From: Pseudolysinimonas_A sp044239695
GTDB taxonomy: Bacteria; Actinomycetota; Actinomycetes; Actinomycetales; Microbacteriaceae
Direction of reading: 5' to 3'
Assembly (NCBI RefSeq): GCF_044239695.1
Contig: NZ_JBIIAW010000135.1
Location: forward strand, 1-6,270
DNA: 6,270 bases
The translations under genes were made by a program, and so were the position numbers. The notes beneath the pieces are model-generated. The model was not told the DNA's origin and did not search any database. It was given only the letters and a program-made list of their open reading frames with translations. Positions 4,438-6,270 of the stretch are shown here, in pieces. Within the stretch, counting starts at the first letter, position 1. Every line of letters starts with the position of its first letter.

Positions 4438-6194
4438 TGGAGCCCGAATTCGCCCTCGTCGCGGTCGGGGCGATCGTCGTGATCGTCGCCGCGGCGGCCT
4501 TCAGCAGCCGACTCGGCGTGGCCGCGCCCCTGCTGCTCGTGCTCGTCGGCATCGGCTACAGCTTCATCCCGGGGATGCCGGCGATCGAAGTGGAGCCCGA
4601 GATCATCCTGATGGGGGTCCTGCCGCCGATTCTCTACGCGGCGGCCATCCAATTGCCCGTCGTCGACTTCCGTCGCAACTTCGGGTCGATCTCCGCCCTC
4701 TCGGTGCTGCTCGTCGTCGGCAGCGCGCTCCTCACCGGCGTCGTGCTGTTCACGATCCTTCCCGACCTCGACCTCGCCGCCGCGATCGCGCTCGGCGCCG
4801 TCATCGCCCCGACGGATGTCGTCGCCGCCACCGCCATCGGCAAACGGCTCGGGCTGCCGCCGCGGCTGCTGTCCATCCTCGAAGGCGAAGGACTCGTCAA
4901 CGACGCCACCGCCCTCGTGCTGCTGCGCTCCGCGATCGCCGCCACGGCCCTCTCGGCCTCCGGCACCTTCACCGCGTGGGGCGCCGTCGGCGACTTCGCC
5001 TACGCCGTCGTCGTCGCCCTCGCCGTCGGGCTGCTCGTCGGTGTCGTGGCCGTCGTCATCCGACGGCGCCTCGACCAGCCGATCCTCGACACCGCGATCT
5101 CGTTCGCCGTGCCATTCATCGCCTACATCCCCGCCGAAGGGCTCGGCGCCTCCGGCGTCATCGCCGTCGTCGCCGCCGGGATCTACTCCGGACACCAGAG
5201 CGCCCGCTTCACCCCGCAATCCCGGGTCGCCGAACGACTCAACTGGCGCACCGTGCAGTTCATCCTCGAGAACGGCGTCTTCCTCATCATGGGCGCGCAG
5301 CTCTCCGGGATCGTGACCGAGATCGAAGAGGGCGACCTCGCCTGGCACGAAGCGGTCGCGCTCGGCGTGCTGCTGGCCGGCATCCTCATGGTGCTGCGGT
5401 TCGTGTTCGTCTGGCCGCTGCTCGGGCTCGTGCGCCGCGGCGAGACGCGGTCGGCGCGCGCCGCCCAACGGGCGACCGCGTTCGAGGAGAAGGTGAAAGC
5501 CTTCGACACCCGGGGTTCCGCGCGCGCGCAACGTCGCGTCATGGGGTTCCTGCGCCGGTCCGAGCAGGCGCGCAACGACGTCAAGCAGTACCAGGCCGAA
5601 GGCCTCGGCTGGCGCGGCGGCGTCGTGCTCGGCTGGGCCGGGATGCGCGGCGTCGTGACCCTCGCCGCCGCTCAGTCGCTTCCCCGCGAAACCCCCTACT
5701 ACGAGCAGCTCGTGCTCATCGCCTTCACCGTCGCGATCGTCACCCTGCTCGTGCAAGGCGGAACCCTCCCGTTCGTCATCCGGCTCACCGGCATCCGCGG
5801 CACCGACCGCGCCGCCGACCGTCGCGAACTCGCCACCCTGCTCGACGAGATGGAGGAAGCCGGACTCGCCGCCCTCGAGGCCCCCCGGCTCGAACTGCCC
5901 GACGGCAGCGCCATCGACCCCGGCATCATCGACCGCGTCCGGCTCGACACCTCCCTCGCCTCCGCCGTCGCATGGGAGCGGGCCGAACACGCCGACGACG
6001 ACGACGGCATCCTGCAGTCGCCGCACCAGCAGTACCGCGAACTGCGTCGGGAAGTGCTGCAGGCGGAACGGGACGTGCTCCTGGATGCCCGCGCGCGCGG
6101 CGCCTACCCGTCACGGATCCTGCAGCGGGCGCAGACGCTGCTGGATCTCGAGGAGTCCCGGTTGGCGCAAATGGAGTCGGGGGGCCGGGACTAG
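4437..6194 (+). CDS. CPA1-family Na+/H+ antiporter
   Basis: A 585-residue membrane transporter expected to exchange Na+ (or K+) for H+ in pH and salt homeostasis. About 12-13 hydrophobic segments span roughly residues 5-45, 56-74, 86-133, 153-209, 218-253, 273-331 and 397-448. Family signatures are visible: APTDVVA (124-130, with D127 in the unwound core helix), EGEGLVNDATALVL (149-162) with the N155-D156 ion-binding pair typical of electroneutral CPA1 exchangers, R321 in the later core, and GWAGMRGVVTLA (399-410) with R404. A charged cytoplasmic loop of about 60 residues (334-395, many Arg/Lys/Glu) precedes the last two membrane segments. A cytoplasmic tail of about 130 residues contains a short acidic run (HADDDDG, 518-524) and a helical part ending LDLEESRLAQME, which is common in bacterial CPA1 proteins. 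Ion specificity cannot be read from sequence. It is the last gene and seems to be its own transcription unit. Confidence 0.92.
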   Translation: MEPEFALVAVGAIVVIVAAAAFSSRLGVAAPLLLVLVGIGYSFIPGMPAIEVEPEIILMGVLPPILYAAAIQLPVVDFRRNFGSISALSVLLVVGSALLTGVVLFTILPDLDLAAAIALGAVIAPTDVVAATAIGKRLGLPPRLLSILEGEGLVNDATALVLLRSAIAATALSASGTFTAWGAVGDFAYAVVVALAVGLLVGVVAVVIRRRLDQPILDTAISFAVPFIAYIPAEGLGASGVIAVVAAGIYSGHQSARFTPQSRVAERLNWRTVQFILENGVFLIMGAQLSGIVTEIEEGDLAWHEAVALGVLLAGILMVLRFVFVWPLLGLVRRGETRSARAAQRATAFEEKVKAFDTRGSARAQRRVMGFLRRSEQARNDVKQYQAEGLGWRGGVVLGWAGMRGVVTLAAAQSLPRETPYYEQLVLIAFTVAIVTLLVQGGTLPFVIRLTGIRGTDRAADRRELATLLDEMEEAGLAALEAPRLELPDGSAIDPGIIDRVRLDTSLASAVAWERAEHADDDDGILQSPHQQYRELRREVLQAERDVLLDARARGAYPSRILQRAQTLLDLEESRLAQMESGGRD

Positions 6195-6223
6195 CTCGGT
6201 GCTCTCGGGGGTGCGGAGGGCGG

Positions 6224-6264
6224 CGGGGGGACCCCCCGGCCACCAACGGGGGCCCCCGCCCCCC
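6224..6264 (+). terminator. GC-only inverted repeats after the antiporter gene, possible terminator
   Basis: Two near-adjacent self-complementary stretches lie 30-64 bases after the antiporter stop. One is a C-G6-A-C6-G stretch (6224-6238) and the other a perfect 12-base palindrome, C-G5-C5-G (6247-6258), followed by a C run. The C run at 6233-6237 can instead pair with the G run at 6248-6252 around a 10-base loop. There is no T tract, which is common for actinobacterial terminators but leaves the call weak. Bases 6195-6223 and the last few bases show nothing else. Confidence 0.35.
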
Positions 6265-6270
6265 TGGCGA

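Noticed and set aside
3783..6026. A 747-codon open frame on the - strand opposite the transglycosylase and antiporter genes
   Set aside because: It has low-complexity Gly/Asp/Glu/Arg-rich composition with no domain, spans two well-supported + strand genes and a promoter gap, and is the expected by-product of high GC at third codon positions.

Overview
The window is GC-rich (about 70 % by eye), with strong G/C bias at third codon positions and GTG as well as ATG starts. Together with the actinobacterial-type proteins (DivIVA-repeat protein, short secreted lytic transglycosylase ending in GWY, CPA1 antiporter with long charged tail) this points to a high-GC actinobacterium, most likely Microbacteriaceae or close to it. 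The family assignment is inference from style, not proof. All supported genes lie on the + strand and are densely packed; the longest non-coding stretch is the 76 bases at the 3' end. No tRNA, rRNA, CRISPR array, insertion sequence or transfer signature was seen.

Region 1 (1-3129) is a catabolic dehydrogenase operon. It starts inside the C-terminal part of an Ldh-family (malate/L-lactate dehydrogenase-like) 2-hydroxyacid oxidoreductase. An iron-containing alcohol dehydrogenase overlaps its stop by ATGA, and a GabD-type succinate-semialdehyde dehydrogenase-family enzyme follows. Chemically the set can carry a primary alcohol to an aldehyde to an acid, with a separate 2-hydroxyacid to 2-oxoacid step. 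Candidate substrates are 4-hydroxybutyrate (via succinate semialdehyde to succinate) or a 1,2-diol-type compound; the sequence alone does not decide.

Region 2 (3130-6270) holds three apparently separate transcription units related to the cell envelope and ion balance: a 184-residue protein made of four DivIVA-like motifs in an A-B-A'-B' order, a secreted lytic-transglycosylase-like protein, and a CPA1-family Na+/H+ antiporter. Each of the three has a TANNNT -10-like hexamer ending only 6-8 bases before its start codon and no properly spaced Shine-Dalgarno, as expected for leaderless mRNAs. The alcohol dehydrogenase and aldehyde dehydrogenase, inside the operon, instead have spaced purine-rich ribosome binding sites.

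Nothing here amounts to a clearly new defence, mobile or RNA system. The points most worth following up are the leaderless series, the duplicated DivIVA-motif protein, an Arg at the cofactor-selecting position of the aldehyde dehydrogenase, and a transhydrogenase-like loop in the iron alcohol dehydrogenase.
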